A stretch of DNA of 64,000 nucleotides from GCA-2709075 sp038146865. GTDB lineage: Bacteria; Pseudomonadota; Alphaproteobacteria; MPNO01; UBA2964. Both the position numbers and the translations under genes were made by a program. The notes beneath the pieces were generated by a model. The model was given only the letters and a program-made list of their open reading frames with translations, was not told where the DNA came from and did no database searches. The stretch is from contig JAYQSL010000007.1 in assembly GCA_038146865.1 (NCBI GenBank), forward strand, positions 806,001-870,000, read 5' to 3'. Shown piece by piece: positions 35,187-44,427 of this stretch. How positions within the stretch are numbered: position 1 is the first letter of the stretch; every line of letters begins with the position of its first letter.

Positions 35187-36557
35187 ATGATTGATTTATT
35201 ATCCATTGCGCGTGCGGAAGCAGATGGGGGCGACCTATTTAGTATTTTTGATGGGATGTTTGAGAAATCGAGTATTAAACCAGACGGTTATCCCGATGCC
35301 GTAGTTTGGCAGGGGGGCAACTTTGATGCTGGAGTTCAACCTGTTTGTCACTCCTTGACCGATGCATTTGCCTTGTTGGGAACCCTTGAAGCGGTCGATG
35401 TCCTAGGTCTGCCATTTTACGCTGTTCCAATGTGGGCCCAATATCGTCACGATATGGACTTGGCCCCGTTGGGGTGGTTCGGAAAAATGCCTTGTATTTC
35501 GATCAAATGGTCAACGGCTGGCGATGCCTACGTAAATGATGGTAAGGGCAATAAAGTAGTCGTAAAAGGGAAATCGGCTAATGCTCCTTTGAGAACTATG
35601 TCAGGGGTTTATTGTAACGTTCGCCCTTACGGAAACATCACAGTTGTTCGATGTATGCCTTGTTTGCCGTATTCACAGGATCGGCCAAAATTTGGGGTTA
35701 ATCCGGAAAACGGCATAGTCCATTCGGAAATGAATTCTCCCGGCATTCAAATGGCCTATGCTAACCGATTATTCCTCCGTCTGGTAAACGATACTGGTGC
35801 GATCGGTCGGGTGGCAATGAAGCCTACTCAGGCAATGGAAGACGGAATAAATGCCGGATTGCATGCGTGGCTCCTTGAAGGAACCAAGTTTGATATCGGC
35901 CGGCAGTATGCGGTCAATCCATATTACGAGCAGAAAGAAGAGATTGATAAAATCATTGCTCTGCTTCCCGATGATTTTAAGAAAGGCATGGAAAATTGGA
36001 GCGGACGTATCGAACAGCATATAGCTGATACAAATTATGGTTTGCTTCTTTGGGATTTAATAGAGAAACAAGATTGTATCGTTCTTGCAACGGACCTTGA
36101 CGGGGACAGGCTCACTGATCTTCTCGCGGATGTTTCTGACCCGCTCCGTGCATACGGCGATAAGGTTCTAAAGCATGTTGGCTCAGATAAAAATATGAGT
36201 AGTTTATGGAACGAAATGGGTTACACGACAGGTAATGGCCGTGATATGACTTCGGTAATGCATCGGATGGAGGGTCCGGCTATCCACGAGCAAACTCTTG
36301 GATCGGCAGACGCCATGTTATTAAGAATTCTGGATGGTGATGAGACTGTTGGTGGGACGAAGAGACCATATGATCCTCGTATCCATTTTGTCTTGATCCG
36401 AGATGCCTACTTAGATGCTAACCCAGGGAATACCGCCCTAAAAGATTGGTTCGACGGTGTCCTTAACACTTTCGATCAAATATACGGTTCGGACAGACCT
36501 CTATTTTTAGATGGGTACAAACAGCTGAAGGAATCCATAGTGCCTTGGGGAGCATAA
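35187..36557 (+). CDS. Unrecognised 456-residue cytoplasmic protein
   Basis: I do not recognise this protein. It is 456 residues, soluble, with no signal peptide or membrane segment, and has near-average composition with many Trp, Tyr and Met. Notable spots are VVWQGGNFDAGVQPVCHS, the cysteine pair in VVRCMPCLPYSQD, a HSEMNSPG segment, and LATDLDGDRLTDLLADVSDP. The last could be an acidic metal or phosphate site, but I will not assign one. The start is good: GAGGG precedes ATTCTT and the ATG at 35187. It follows alaS by about 95 bases on the same strand, a place where icd or other core genes often sit in relatives. The reading frame is intact and codon use looks like its neighbours. Confidence 0.8.
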   Translation: MIDLLSIARAEADGGDLFSIFDGMFEKSSIKPDGYPDAVVWQGGNFDAGVQPVCHSLTDAFALLGTLEAVDVLGLPFYAVPMWAQYRHDMDLAPLGWFGKMPCISIKWSTAGDAYVNDGKGNKVVVKGKSANAPLRTMSGVYCNVRPYGNITVVRCMPCLPYSQDRPKFGVNPENGIVHSEMNSPGIQMAYANRLFLRLVNDTGAIGRVAMKPTQAMEDGINAGLHAWLLEGTKFDIGRQYAVNPYYEQKEEIDKIIALLPDDFKKGMENWSGRIEQHIADTNYGLLLWDLIEKQDCIVLATDLDGDRLTDLLADVSDPLRAYGDKVLKHVGSDKNMSSLWNEMGYTTGNGRDMTSVMHRMEGPAIHEQTLGSADAMLLRILDGDETVGGTKRPYDPRIHFVLIRDAYLDANPGNTALKDWFDGVLNTFDQIYGSDRPLFLDGYKQLKESIVPWGA

Positions 36558-36595
36558 AAGTTATTTAAAACTCTCCGATCTTTATTTGTGGGCAA

Positions 36596-37168
36596 TTAGA
36601 TGAGGCAAATCAGTGCCTCTTCTACTGTTTTAACCAATCTATACATTTGTTGCGTGCTCGGATTTGCGAATTGATCGGTGATGGTAGCTTTTATGAGGGC
36701 GTCCAGTGGAGACCAGTAATTTTCTGTATTAATGATGATAATCGGTTTGTTGTGACGTTTTAATTGTTTCCAGGTAAGTACCTCAAATGCCTCCTCCAGA
36801 GTTCCGATCCCGCCAGGCAGAATAATAATAGCCTCCGCTAGATCGAACATCTTTTGTTTTCGTTCATGCATACTTGATACCACATGGAGGTCGGTAAGGC
36901 CCGGGTGGGCTAACTCTCGATCTCTTAGAAAATCCGGAATGACACCAATTACAGAACCCTTTGAAGACAAGGCGCTATCAGCAAGTATCCCCATTAGTCC
37001 AGAACGGCCCCCGCCGTATATAAGCTTTACACCCTTCGTGGCTAAATTTTCTCCAAGTGAACGAGCAGCATCAGAGAATGCGTTTTTGGAACCAGTTGAT
37101 GAACCACAGAATACGGTTACGGCATTGATCCCAGTCGGCGAAATAGATTTTTCTATAATTTCATTCAT
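36596..37168 (-). CDS. LOG family protein (nucleotide 5'-monophosphate phosphoribohydrolase-like)
   Basis: A 190-residue Rossmann-like protein of the LOG family (TIGR00730). It has GGGRSGLMGILADSAL and the catalytic PGGIGTLEEAFEVLTW, matching the PGGxGTxxE motif. Plant LOG enzymes release cytokinin bases from riboside monophosphates, and bacterial homologues hydrolyse AMP or related nucleotides to base and ribose phosphate. Start ATG follows AAAGG. It is convergent with the unrecognised gene and divergent from the small periplasmic protein gene at 37282. Confidence 0.92.
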   Translation of the reverse strand: MNEIIEKSISPTGINAVTVFCGSSTGSKNAFSDAARSLGENLATKGVKLIYGGGRSGLMGILADSALSSKGSVIGVIPDFLRDRELAHPGLTDLHVVSSMHERKQKMFDLAEAIIILPGGIGTLEEAFEVLTWKQLKRHNKPIIIINTENYWSPLDALIKATITDQFANPSTQQMYRLVKTVEEALICLI

Positions 37169-37281
37169 CCTTTACTTCCGAAATTTGTGCTCCACTGGTC
37201 GTCTGCGTTCTGACTTGACGTGATCGATAATTTTTACAATTCTGGGTTAGAGGCTTTAGTCAGAAGAGATAAAAAACCTAA

Positions 37282-37731
37282 ATGAAATTAAAGCGGGAGG
37301 ATAGATTGCGAAAAATTTTTAATGTGATGCTTGTTGCACTGGTAGTTGCGGGTGCATCTATTACACTGAACTCCACTGGCGCAGATGCGAGTAGCAGTAA
37401 AGTCGAAAAAGCTTTTCTTAAGGAAATGGCGGGACATAGTAAGAAGATCAAAGCTTACTTAAAGGGTCACCCAAGTCTAAAAAGAGAGAAAAGGCTCGGG
37501 AACCATGAAACTGTGGAATTTTTAGCAATTGCTATTCAGGACTTGGCGAAAAGAGCGCCGCAAATGCTCAAAAGCGCGGCAAAAAAGAATAAGAAAAATT
37601 TAGTAAAACGCGCTAAAGCGGTTCAAAGGCATGCGAGAGACATAGAAGTGGCGTCCTTGACTGGCTCCAAAGAAAAAATTATGGCCGCTTATGAAGGATT
37701 TGAGGCAAAATTAAAGGCGCTTGGTAAATAG
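37282..37731 (+). CDS. Lysine-rich secreted helical protein
   Basis: A 149-residue protein I do not recognise. A signal peptide is clear: basic start (MKLKREDRLRKIF), hydrophobic core (VMLVALVVAGASI) and likely cleavage near ADASS. The mature part is all helical in appearance, very rich in lysine (KKNKKNLVKRAKA) and has no cysteine, so haem or disulfides are unlikely. A cytochrome c'-like helical bundle without haem, or a nucleic-acid or polyanion binding periplasmic protein, are possible but unproven. It has its own terminator and seems monocistronic. Confidence 0.75.
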   Translation: MKLKREDRLRKIFNVMLVALVVAGASITLNSTGADASSSKVEKAFLKEMAGHSKKIKAYLKGHPSLKREKRLGNHETVEFLAIAIQDLAKRAPQMLKSAAKKNKKNLVKRAKAVQRHARDIEVASLTGSKEKIMAAYEGFEAKLKALGK

Positions 37732-37752
37732 CCCTTGAACATTGGGATTAGG

Positions 37753-37780
37753 AAAGGGCGGCTTGTTCCGCCCTTTTTTT
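37753..37780 (+). terminator. Rho-independent terminator after the lysine-rich protein gene
   Basis: Stem AAAGGGCGG paired with CCGCCCTTT, loop CTTGTT, then a run of T. It starts 22 bases after the stop codon at 37731. Confidence 0.92.
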
Positions 37781-37971
37781 ATAAAGTTTGGATAGTGAAA
37801 AGGATTTCAACTTTAATTTAATGGTTTGAGAGAACCGCGACATGTATAAACAAAGGGCGATGATACTTCGTAAAATGTTGGGTCAGTTTAGGTCTATCGA
37901 AGGGCTTTAGAATGATATTTAGAGCTTTCAAATAAATCGTGTGTAGGGCTAAAAAATAATCTGGTTGAGCC

Positions 37972-39139
37972 ATGAATAAGATAATGCTTGTCGCCTTATT
38001 AGGTGGCTTTCTGATAGTAGGTGCAATATCCCTTACTTTTTTTATTGATCCCAAACTAAATTTTCCTGTACCCAACTTTATCGAGGAAACGAAAGACTAC
38101 ATCAATAAAACAGTTCCAGGTGTAGTTGAAGATTCTAGTGCATTGAAACAGAGAGAGTCATCCGCAGAGACCTCTCGAGCAGATCCCGAAAATTCTTCTG
38201 AAAAGAAACCCAATGACTCTGATCAAATCGACCAAATTGCTCTTAAAGCCAAGTTTTGACGTGGTTCGGGTTAATCCTTCTGGTGACCTGGTCGTGGCAG
38301 GCCGTGGTTCTCCAAATGGCCGAATAACTGTTTATGCAGGTCAAAAACTCATTGGAAGTGTCAAGGCGGATGGTCGGGGTGAATGGGTTTTAATACCGGA
38401 GGTCCCACTAAGTCCCGGGTCCAAAGAACTGCGGCTCGAGCTAGAAACCGAACAAGGCCTGAGGATTTCTGGGGATCGCAGGATCATCGTTTATCTACCG
38501 TATAGGGCTAAAAGCGTTAGTTCTGAAAAATCAGAGGATAAAGATGGGGTTCTGGCCCTCTCTGTCCCTCAAGAGGGGGGAGGCACGGAAGTACTGCAGC
38601 GTCCAAGGGCCCTCTCCAGTCAAAAATCATTCATGAATAAGGAGTTACGGGAGCAAAAAGGTGCAGTTGCTTCCGAGACAAAGTCAGTGCCCGTATCCAT
38701 TGACGCTGTAGATTACGATCTCACTGGAGAAACCACCATCAATGGCTCTTCAGAACCTAATGCAAAACTCAATGTTTACTTAAACAACAAGCTGGTCGCC
38801 AAAGGCAATGCTAATTCGGAAGGTAAATGGCGAATAATAACGGGAGAGAGCTTTTCTGGAAGTCAGTCTGAGATCAGGGTCGATCAAGTTGATAAACAAA
38901 ATAAAGTTTTGAAACGGGCTAAGATGAATTTTATCAGCGCGTCAGAACCCCTTGTATTGAAACCCCAAGTGTCGGTTAAAGTGGTCCGTGGGAACAGTTT
39001 GTGGAGAATCGCGCGGCGACAATACGGAAAAGGAGTTTTTTACTCAGTGATTTTTGACGCAAATCGGGACCAGATTGAAAATCCTGATCTCATATATCCT
39101 GGCCAGGTGTTTTTTGTTCCTCTCAAGGATCGTAACTAA
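37972..39139 (+). CDS. LysM-domain envelope protein (frame broken once)
   Basis: An envelope protein of about 388 residues after repair. The N-terminus has one hydrophobic anchor (MLVALLGGFLIVGAISLTFFI) and a low-complexity acidic linker (ESSAETSRADPENSSEK). The middle has two Ig-like or Big-like repeats: VAGRGSPNGRITVYAGQK and INGSSEPNAKLNVYLNNK, both in a Gly-x-x-x-Pro-Asn-Ala/Gly setting. The C-terminus is a LysM peptidoglycan-binding domain (VVRGNSLWRIARRQYGKG to YPGQVFFVPL). At 38245-38247 one A too many in AAA breaks the frame between QIALK and PSFDVV. Such proteins are common in Rhodospirillales-like genomes, usually as LysM peptidoglycan-binding proteins. Likely anchored in the inner membrane and reaching the cell wall. 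Confidence 0.82.
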
Positions 39140-39149
39140 GTAACGTATC

Positions 39150-40724
39150 CTAGTTTAGACTGAGCCAAAGTTCCTTTAATTTGTCTCGTAAGATTTTACC
39201 GCGATCTGATTTAGGCAAATCATTTAGTAGATAGGCTTTTTTGGGTGCCTTAAATTCAGGTAATAGATTGGCACAGTGGTTGAGAATTTCTGCTTCGGTT
39301 AATTGCTCACCAGGTTTTGGCACAACATAACAAATCACTTCTTCACCATATATCTTATCGGGAATACCAACCGCTGCGGCCTCACTCACCTTTTCCAAGC
39401 CCATAATGATGTTGTCTATTTCTAGAGGGGCAATATTTACGCCTCCTCGAATGATAAGGTCTTTGGTCCTACCGGTAACCGTCACAAAACCATCTTCATC
39501 TATGATTGCTAGATCGCCTGTGGGAATTCGAACGTTTTGCATGTCTTCCCATTCCCCTTCCGGAGAAATTGTGGCCATGCAAGTCTGGGGGCCTCCAATC
39601 GTCACTTCTCCCTCGATATTCGGAGGGCAACTTTCCCCATTAGGGTTAATAACCAGAAATTCTTGGTGCTTAGCGGGTGGGCCTACTGTGCCCATTCGTC
39701 TTTTATAATGCCTATTGCCACATATCCAGCCAGCTTCTGACATGCCGTAAAGTTGCAATAAGGTCACTCCATACATTTCCTCGAATTTCTTCCATTGTTC
39801 AGGAGAAAGAGGCGCGGTGGAACATGTCATCAGCCGGAGGCTAGGTATATCTGCAGCGGTGATGTTGGTTGGTTCATTGAGCAACATGTTAACCACAGTG
39901 GGGACACCTGCAGAAAAGGTAATCTGATGCTCCTTGATCCATTCAAAAAACCTTGATCTCGAAAAACGTTTTGCGATGTACATCGATAGACCAGTCTCGA
40001 TCCAGGGCATTAAGCTGAGCACTTGGGCAGAATTCCAGCCAAATGAGCGATATTCCAAAGTTTTATCGTTGGCGTTCAATCCAAGAAAATCGATCGTATT
40101 TTGGCCATTCAACCAATAGGCCATATGATCATAGACCACGCATTTGGGGCGAGAAGTTGTTCCAGATGTACAGAATATGCAGGACATGTCGCTTGCATCG
40201 TTCACTGATGAAACTTCGGCTCCCTCCTGATATGCAGAGGCATTTGAAAAAAATTCTCCGGGGGAGTTAGACTTTTCAATCTCGTTGGACCAATCGGAAA
40301 AGATGATTTTTTGGCAGTCGATTTCTGCCGTCATTTTTTCTAGGCTAACTTCAGAGCTTCCTAAGACCAGTTGGGGTTTTATCGATTTAAGAAGCGATGA
40401 AATATGGGTGGCGTTGATTTCAACATTAAGAGGGCAGACCACAGCGCCTAAACGCCAGATACCCATCCAAATGATCATTTTTTCAATACCCTCATCGGAC
40501 AATAATCCGATGCGGTCGCCTTTTTTTATTCCAAGAGACTCAAGGTATTTTGCTACCCTATTTGCCCAGTCCTTCAGTTGTCCCCAACTGATTGATTTTT
40601 CATTATCCAAATCATATAGGGCGATTTTGTCAGGGTGACGGCTATTGTAGGTGATCAAGATATCCTTGATGGATTGGAAAGGGGTCGTAAGGGGCGGTTG
40701 TTTAAATTTTGACGGGGATACCAT
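39150..40724 (-). CDS. AMP-dependent acyl-CoA synthetase/ligase
   Basis: A 524-residue adenylate-forming enzyme of the ANL family. The phosphate loop reads FCTSGTTSRPKCVV, a variant of TSGTTGxPKG with Ser and Cys at usual Gly positions. The adenine/AMP motif is QLYGMSEAG, the hinge motif is TGDLAIIDEDGFVTVTGRTKDLIIRGG, and the catalytic lysine is in LPKSDRGKILRDKL. These support activation of a carboxylic acid to its CoA thioester. Substrate unknown. It is convergent with the LysM gene, with only a 10-base gap, and divergent from ppx. Confidence 0.9.
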   Translation of the reverse strand: MVSPSKFKQPPLTTPFQSIKDILITYNSRHPDKIALYDLDNEKSISWGQLKDWANRVAKYLESLGIKKGDRIGLLSDEGIEKMIIWMGIWRLGAVVCPLNVEINATHISSLLKSIKPQLVLGSSEVSLEKMTAEIDCQKIIFSDWSNEIEKSNSPGEFFSNASAYQEGAEVSSVNDASDMSCIFCTSGTTSRPKCVVYDHMAYWLNGQNTIDFLGLNANDKTLEYRSFGWNSAQVLSLMPWIETGLSMYIAKRFSRSRFFEWIKEHQITFSAGVPTVVNMLLNEPTNITAADIPSLRLMTCSTAPLSPEQWKKFEEMYGVTLLQLYGMSEAGWICGNRHYKRRMGTVGPPAKHQEFLVINPNGESCPPNIEGEVTIGGPQTCMATISPEGEWEDMQNVRIPTGDLAIIDEDGFVTVTGRTKDLIIRGGVNIAPLEIDNIIMGLEKVSEAAAVGIPDKIYGEEVICYVVPKPGEQLTEAEILNHCANLLPEFKAPKKAYLLNDLPKSDRGKILRDKLKELWLSLN

Positions 40725-41004
40725 AAGTCAAATCCTATATTTTCTGTGATTTCTATTCAGCGGTTTCGACCTGGTCAACCTTAAGTAAGCAATATGATAA
40801 AAAGATCCCAGTCGGGGGTCACTCTTCAACTGGCAGGGCAGGGCTTCTCTCTTTTGTACGCGGAGAAGAAGATCGATATAAATTTGACCCTATGCTAAAC
40901 CTCAGAATTTTGCGTCGGTGGGTTTCTAATTTTCTGGATTAAGGATTACGATGATTGTGTAGAAAATAACCCGAGATTAGGCTCTTCCAATTGGTATAGA
41001 AAAT

Positions 41005-42066
41005 ATGACTGTCAACGCCAGCTTGAATGGGCGCATAGAAAAAAAACCTGGTTCCTCCAAACGCAGAAAAAAAAGGGTAGGTCTGCCTCGGACTGGTCTG
41101 CCGGTAATCGCAGCTTTGGATCTAGGGACCAATAATTGCCGTTTAATTATTGCCCAATCAAAATATCCCAGCTTTAAAGTTGTTGATGGGTATTCAAAGG
41201 CAGTCAGATTGGGAGAGGGACTAGTTTTCTCAGGTAGGTTATCCGACAAGGCGATGGCCCGAACCCTCTCAACCTTGAGGATTTGTAAACAAAAAATTAT
41301 TCGTCAGGGGGTTTCCCTGGGGAGATACGTTGCCACTGAGGCCTGTCGGCAAGCGAGCAATGGTGAGGAGTTTTTATCGAGAGTAAAAGAAGAAATCGGT
41401 CTAAATTTGGAGACGATTTCTTCTGAGGAAGAGATTAAACTAACCTTAAATGGATGTGTTCCCTTGTTGCAGGAGTCTTCAGAGCCTTTTGCGCTTACTT
41501 TTGATGTGGGGGGTGGTAGTGCAGAGATAACCTTCGTTGATCTTCAAAGTGGGTCTCCAGTTATACATGATTGGGTTTCGGTGCCCCATGGTGTGGTTAC
41601 ACTCACCGAACGCTATCAGGCTTCCAATATTTCGGCGTTTGATTATCAAAAAATGGTTTGCGAAATACGAGACGCACTTTCGCCTTTTGAGAGGAAACAC
41701 CAAATTGGAGAAAAAATCTCTAAGGGTTTGGTCCAGGTTCTTGGTACGGCAGGGACAGTGACCACTATTGCTGGCATCCATATGGAGTTGAAAAAATACA
41801 ATAGGACCATTGTAGATGGCTCTTGGTTGGACTTATTGGTTATAAAAGAAATAAGCCAACAACTTGTTTCATCCTCATTTGAGGAAAGAGCTGCACTTGC
41901 CTGTGTCGGTCAGGGCAGAGCAGAGTTGGTGGTTGCTGGCTGCGCAGTTTTGCAGGCCATATGTGAGCTGTGGCCTGCCAAGAGGATAAGGGTTGCAGAT
42001 CGGGGTATTCGCGAGGGGATTCTATTATCATTAGCGAGAGCGGGATTGAAAAAGGTCAAATTTTGA
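41005..42066 (+). CDS. ppx: Exopolyphosphatase / pppGpp phosphohydrolase family protein
   Basis: A 353-residue Ppx/GppA protein. The ASKHA nucleotide-binding blocks are ALDLGTNNCRLIIA, TFDVGGGSAEITFVD and LGTAGTVTTIAG, with the catalytic glutamate probably in VATEACRQASN. The N-terminal 32 residues are basic and unstructured (KKPGSSKRRKKRVG), as in other alphaproteobacterial members. It lacks the C-terminal HD-like domains of long Ppx, normal for this group. It removes phosphate from polyphosphate or pppGpp. rlmE starts 3 bases after its stop, an arrangement conserved in Alphaproteobacteria. Confidence 0.92.
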   Translation: MTVNASLNGRIEKKPGSSKRRKKRVGLPRTGLPVIAALDLGTNNCRLIIAQSKYPSFKVVDGYSKAVRLGEGLVFSGRLSDKAMARTLSTLRICKQKIIRQGVSLGRYVATEACRQASNGEEFLSRVKEEIGLNLETISSEEEIKLTLNGCVPLLQESSEPFALTFDVGGGSAEITFVDLQSGSPVIHDWVSVPHGVVTLTERYQASNISAFDYQKMVCEIRDALSPFERKHQIGEKISKGLVQVLGTAGTVTTIAGIHMELKKYNRTIVDGSWLDLLVIKEISQQLVSSSFEERAALACVGQGRAELVVAGCAVLQAICELWPAKRIRVADRGIREGILLSLARAGLKKVKF

Positions 42067-42069
42067 GAA

Positions 42070-42759
42070 ATGGAAAAAAATAAGGATGCTTCCCCTAGGG
42101 CAGGCAGAAATCAAAAAACCAGAGTAAAGTCTGCCAAAGGGCGACGTTCTTCCTCTACTCGCTGGCTTCAGAGGCAGTTAAACGATCCCTATGTATCGAG
42201 CGCGCGCAGCGCTGGATTTCGCTCCAGAGCTGCTTGGAAATTAATACAACTCGATGAAAAAGCACATTTTCTCTCACACGGAGCAAGGATTGTCGATTTA
42301 GGAGCTGCTCCAGGAGGCTGGAGTCAGGTCCTTTCGAATCGTATAAAGTCTGGCAAAATTGTGGCGGTTGATCTTTTAGAAATTGAACCCATTGCTGGGG
42401 TGCATATTATTCAAGGCGATGTTTCTGAGAGAGGTATTTCGGGCATTATCGTCGAAACACTCGGAGGTGCCCCCGACATTGTTTTGAGTGACATGGCTGC
42501 TCCTACAACTGGGCACAGGCAAACTGACCATTTGCGGACTATGAATTTGTGTGAAATAGCACTCGACTTTGCAATAGAAAATTTGAATCATGGCGGAACG
42601 GTTGTTGCCAAAGTATTCCAAGGAGGCACGCAGTCCTCGCTTTTAGCGGGAATAAAGCCGCTTTTCGAGACTATTAAGCACGTGAAACCAGCTGCCAGCC
42701 GAAAGGAGTCACCGGAAACTTATCTGGTCGCAAAGGGGTTTAAAAAGAAATGCCGCTGA
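42070..42759 (+). CDS. rlmE: 23S rRNA (uridine-2'-O-)-methyltransferase
   Basis: A 229-residue RlmE/FtsJ SAM-dependent methyltransferase, which modifies U2552 of 23S rRNA late in large subunit assembly. The start of the domain is RSAGFRSRAAWKLIQLDEK (first catalytic lysine), the SAM site is VDLGAAPGGWSQVL, and the next blocks are DIVLSDMAAPTTGH and VVAKVFQGG (catalytic Asp and Lys). The basic N-terminal tail is usual. Coupled to ppx upstream; guaB follows after about 80 bases. Confidence 0.95.
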   Translation: MEKNKDASPRAGRNQKTRVKSAKGRRSSSTRWLQRQLNDPYVSSARSAGFRSRAAWKLIQLDEKAHFLSHGARIVDLGAAPGGWSQVLSNRIKSGKIVAVDLLEIEPIAGVHIIQGDVSERGISGIIVETLGGAPDIVLSDMAAPTTGHRQTDHLRTMNLCEIALDFAIENLNHGGTVVAKVFQGGTQSSLLAGIKPLFETIKHVKPAASRKESPETYLVAKGFKKKCR

Positions 42760-42842
42760 TAGGGGGAGGATAATTTTTTGGCCGTTGGGATTCCATTTAG
42801 AGCGTTATATATTAGGTGTACAGAGGGTGAGTTAGGCATACT

Positions 42843-44306
42843 ATGAAGATTCTCGAGGCTTTAACATTTGATGATGTTCTTCTTGTCCCCGCGCGGAGTG
42901 AAATTCTTCCCTCTCAGGCAGATACATCAACAAAGCTGACAAGGGAGCTGGAGCTTAAAATTCCTCTGATCTCTGCGGCTATGGATACAGTTACTGAGTC
43001 CAGGCTTGCCATTGCTATGGCGCAAGCAGGCGGGATCGGGGTCGTCCATAAGAACCTTTCCTTCACTCAACAAGCAGATGAAGTGAGGAAGGTAAAGAAG
43101 TTTGAATCGGGTATGGTGATAAATCCAGTCACTATTTTACCAGACCAAACGTTGGCCGATGCGCTTGACTTAATGCGTAAATATAAAATCTCGGGCATTC
43201 CCGTAGTCCAAGATAAATCGAATAAATTACTGGGAATCTTGACCAATCGGGACGTTCGTTTTGCGAGCGATTTGAAAGAAAACGTCCATCAACTTATGAC
43301 CCGAGAGAACTTGGTCACAGTGACGGAAGGTATAGATACTAATGAAGCCAAAAGATTGCTGCACCAGCATAGAATTGAAAAACTGCTGGTCGTAGATAAT
43401 GAATATCGCTGTGTCGGTCTAATCACTGTCAAGGATATCGAAAAAGCCCAAAAATTTCCCGACGCCAACAAGGATACAAAAGGCCGGTTACGCGTCGCGG
43501 CTGCGACAGGAGTTGGAGAAAAGGGGATTCAGCGAGCGAGAGCACTCGTTGATGCTGAAGCAGATGTGATCGTGGTAGATACTGCTCATGGACACTCTGC
43601 AGGGGTTCTTGCGTCGGTATCTGAAATAAAGCGTTTGTCAAATGAAACCCAAATAATCGCGGGGAACGTGGCAACTGCCGAAGGGGCAAAGGCTTTAGCA
43701 GATTCAGGAGCCGATGCGGTCAAGATAGGGATTGGTCCGGGCTCAATATGCACCACTAGGGTGGTCGCTGGTGTCGGTGTACCTCAATTCTCGGCTATTT
43801 TAGAGGCCGCCGAGGAATGCCACCGACAGGGAATACCGGCAATTGCTGATGGGGGTATCAAGTACCCTGGAGATTTAGCGAAGGCCATCGCAGCCGGGGC
43901 GGACTGTGCGATGATTGGCTCTTTGCTGGCAGGTACAGATGAGGCCCCTGGTGATTTAATTCTGTACCAAGGGAGGTCCTACAAGGCTTATCGAGGAATG
44001 GGATCTTTGGGGGCGATGGCTAGAGGTTCAGCTGATCGGTATTTCCAAGAAGAAATAACTGATGGGCTTAAACTCGTTCCGGAGGGTATTGAAGGGCAGG
44101 TGCCGTATAAAGGGTCTGCAGCAAGTGTACTGCATCAACTCGTTGGAGGCCTGAGAGCCGCAATGGGTTACACCGGTAATGCCACACTGTCCGATATGCA
44201 ACATAAATGTCAGTTCCGGCGCTCAACAGAGGCCGGTTGGAGAGAAAGCCATGTGCATGATGTTACCATAACTAGAGAGGCTCCTAACTACAGAAAAGAT
44301 GGATGA
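42843..44306 (+). CDS. guaB: Inosine-5'-monophosphate dehydrogenase
   Basis: A 487-residue IMP dehydrogenase, which oxidises IMP to XMP with NAD, the first committed step to GMP. The TFDDVLLVPARSE start, two CBS domains (about residues 90-205), the catalytic loop GIGPGSICTTR with its cysteine, the flap region (YRGMGSLGAMARGSADRY) and the C-terminal loop are all present. Full length with a normal start. guaA follows 121 bases later and completes the GMP branch. Downstream of rlmE as in relatives, although the rsmB gene often found between guaB and guaA is absent. Confidence 0.97.
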   Translation: MKILEALTFDDVLLVPARSEILPSQADTSTKLTRELELKIPLISAAMDTVTESRLAIAMAQAGGIGVVHKNLSFTQQADEVRKVKKFESGMVINPVTILPDQTLADALDLMRKYKISGIPVVQDKSNKLLGILTNRDVRFASDLKENVHQLMTRENLVTVTEGIDTNEAKRLLHQHRIEKLLVVDNEYRCVGLITVKDIEKAQKFPDANKDTKGRLRVAAATGVGEKGIQRARALVDAEADVIVVDTAHGHSAGVLASVSEIKRLSNETQIIAGNVATAEGAKALADSGADAVKIGIGPGSICTTRVVAGVGVPQFSAILEAAEECHRQGIPAIADGGIKYPGDLAKAIAAGADCAMIGSLLAGTDEAPGDLILYQGRSYKAYRGMGSLGAMARGSADRYFQEEITDGLKLVPEGIEGQVPYKGSAASVLHQLVGGLRAAMGYTGNATLSDMQHKCQFRRSTEAGWRESHVHDVTITREAPNYRKDG

Positions 44307-44427
44307 ATTATTGTTCAGCCTCATTGAGTGAGACCTGTCTGTTCAGTAGGTTTTTCTTTGACAAAACATTTTGATATTCAAAGGACATTTTTTTTAGGTT
44401 CAACGTTTCTTATGCAAGCTGACTTTT

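Noticed and set aside
44355..44390. Promoter with TTGACA before guaA
   Set aside because: A good -35 box is present but no acceptable -10 box lies at 16-18 bases, so I do not report it.
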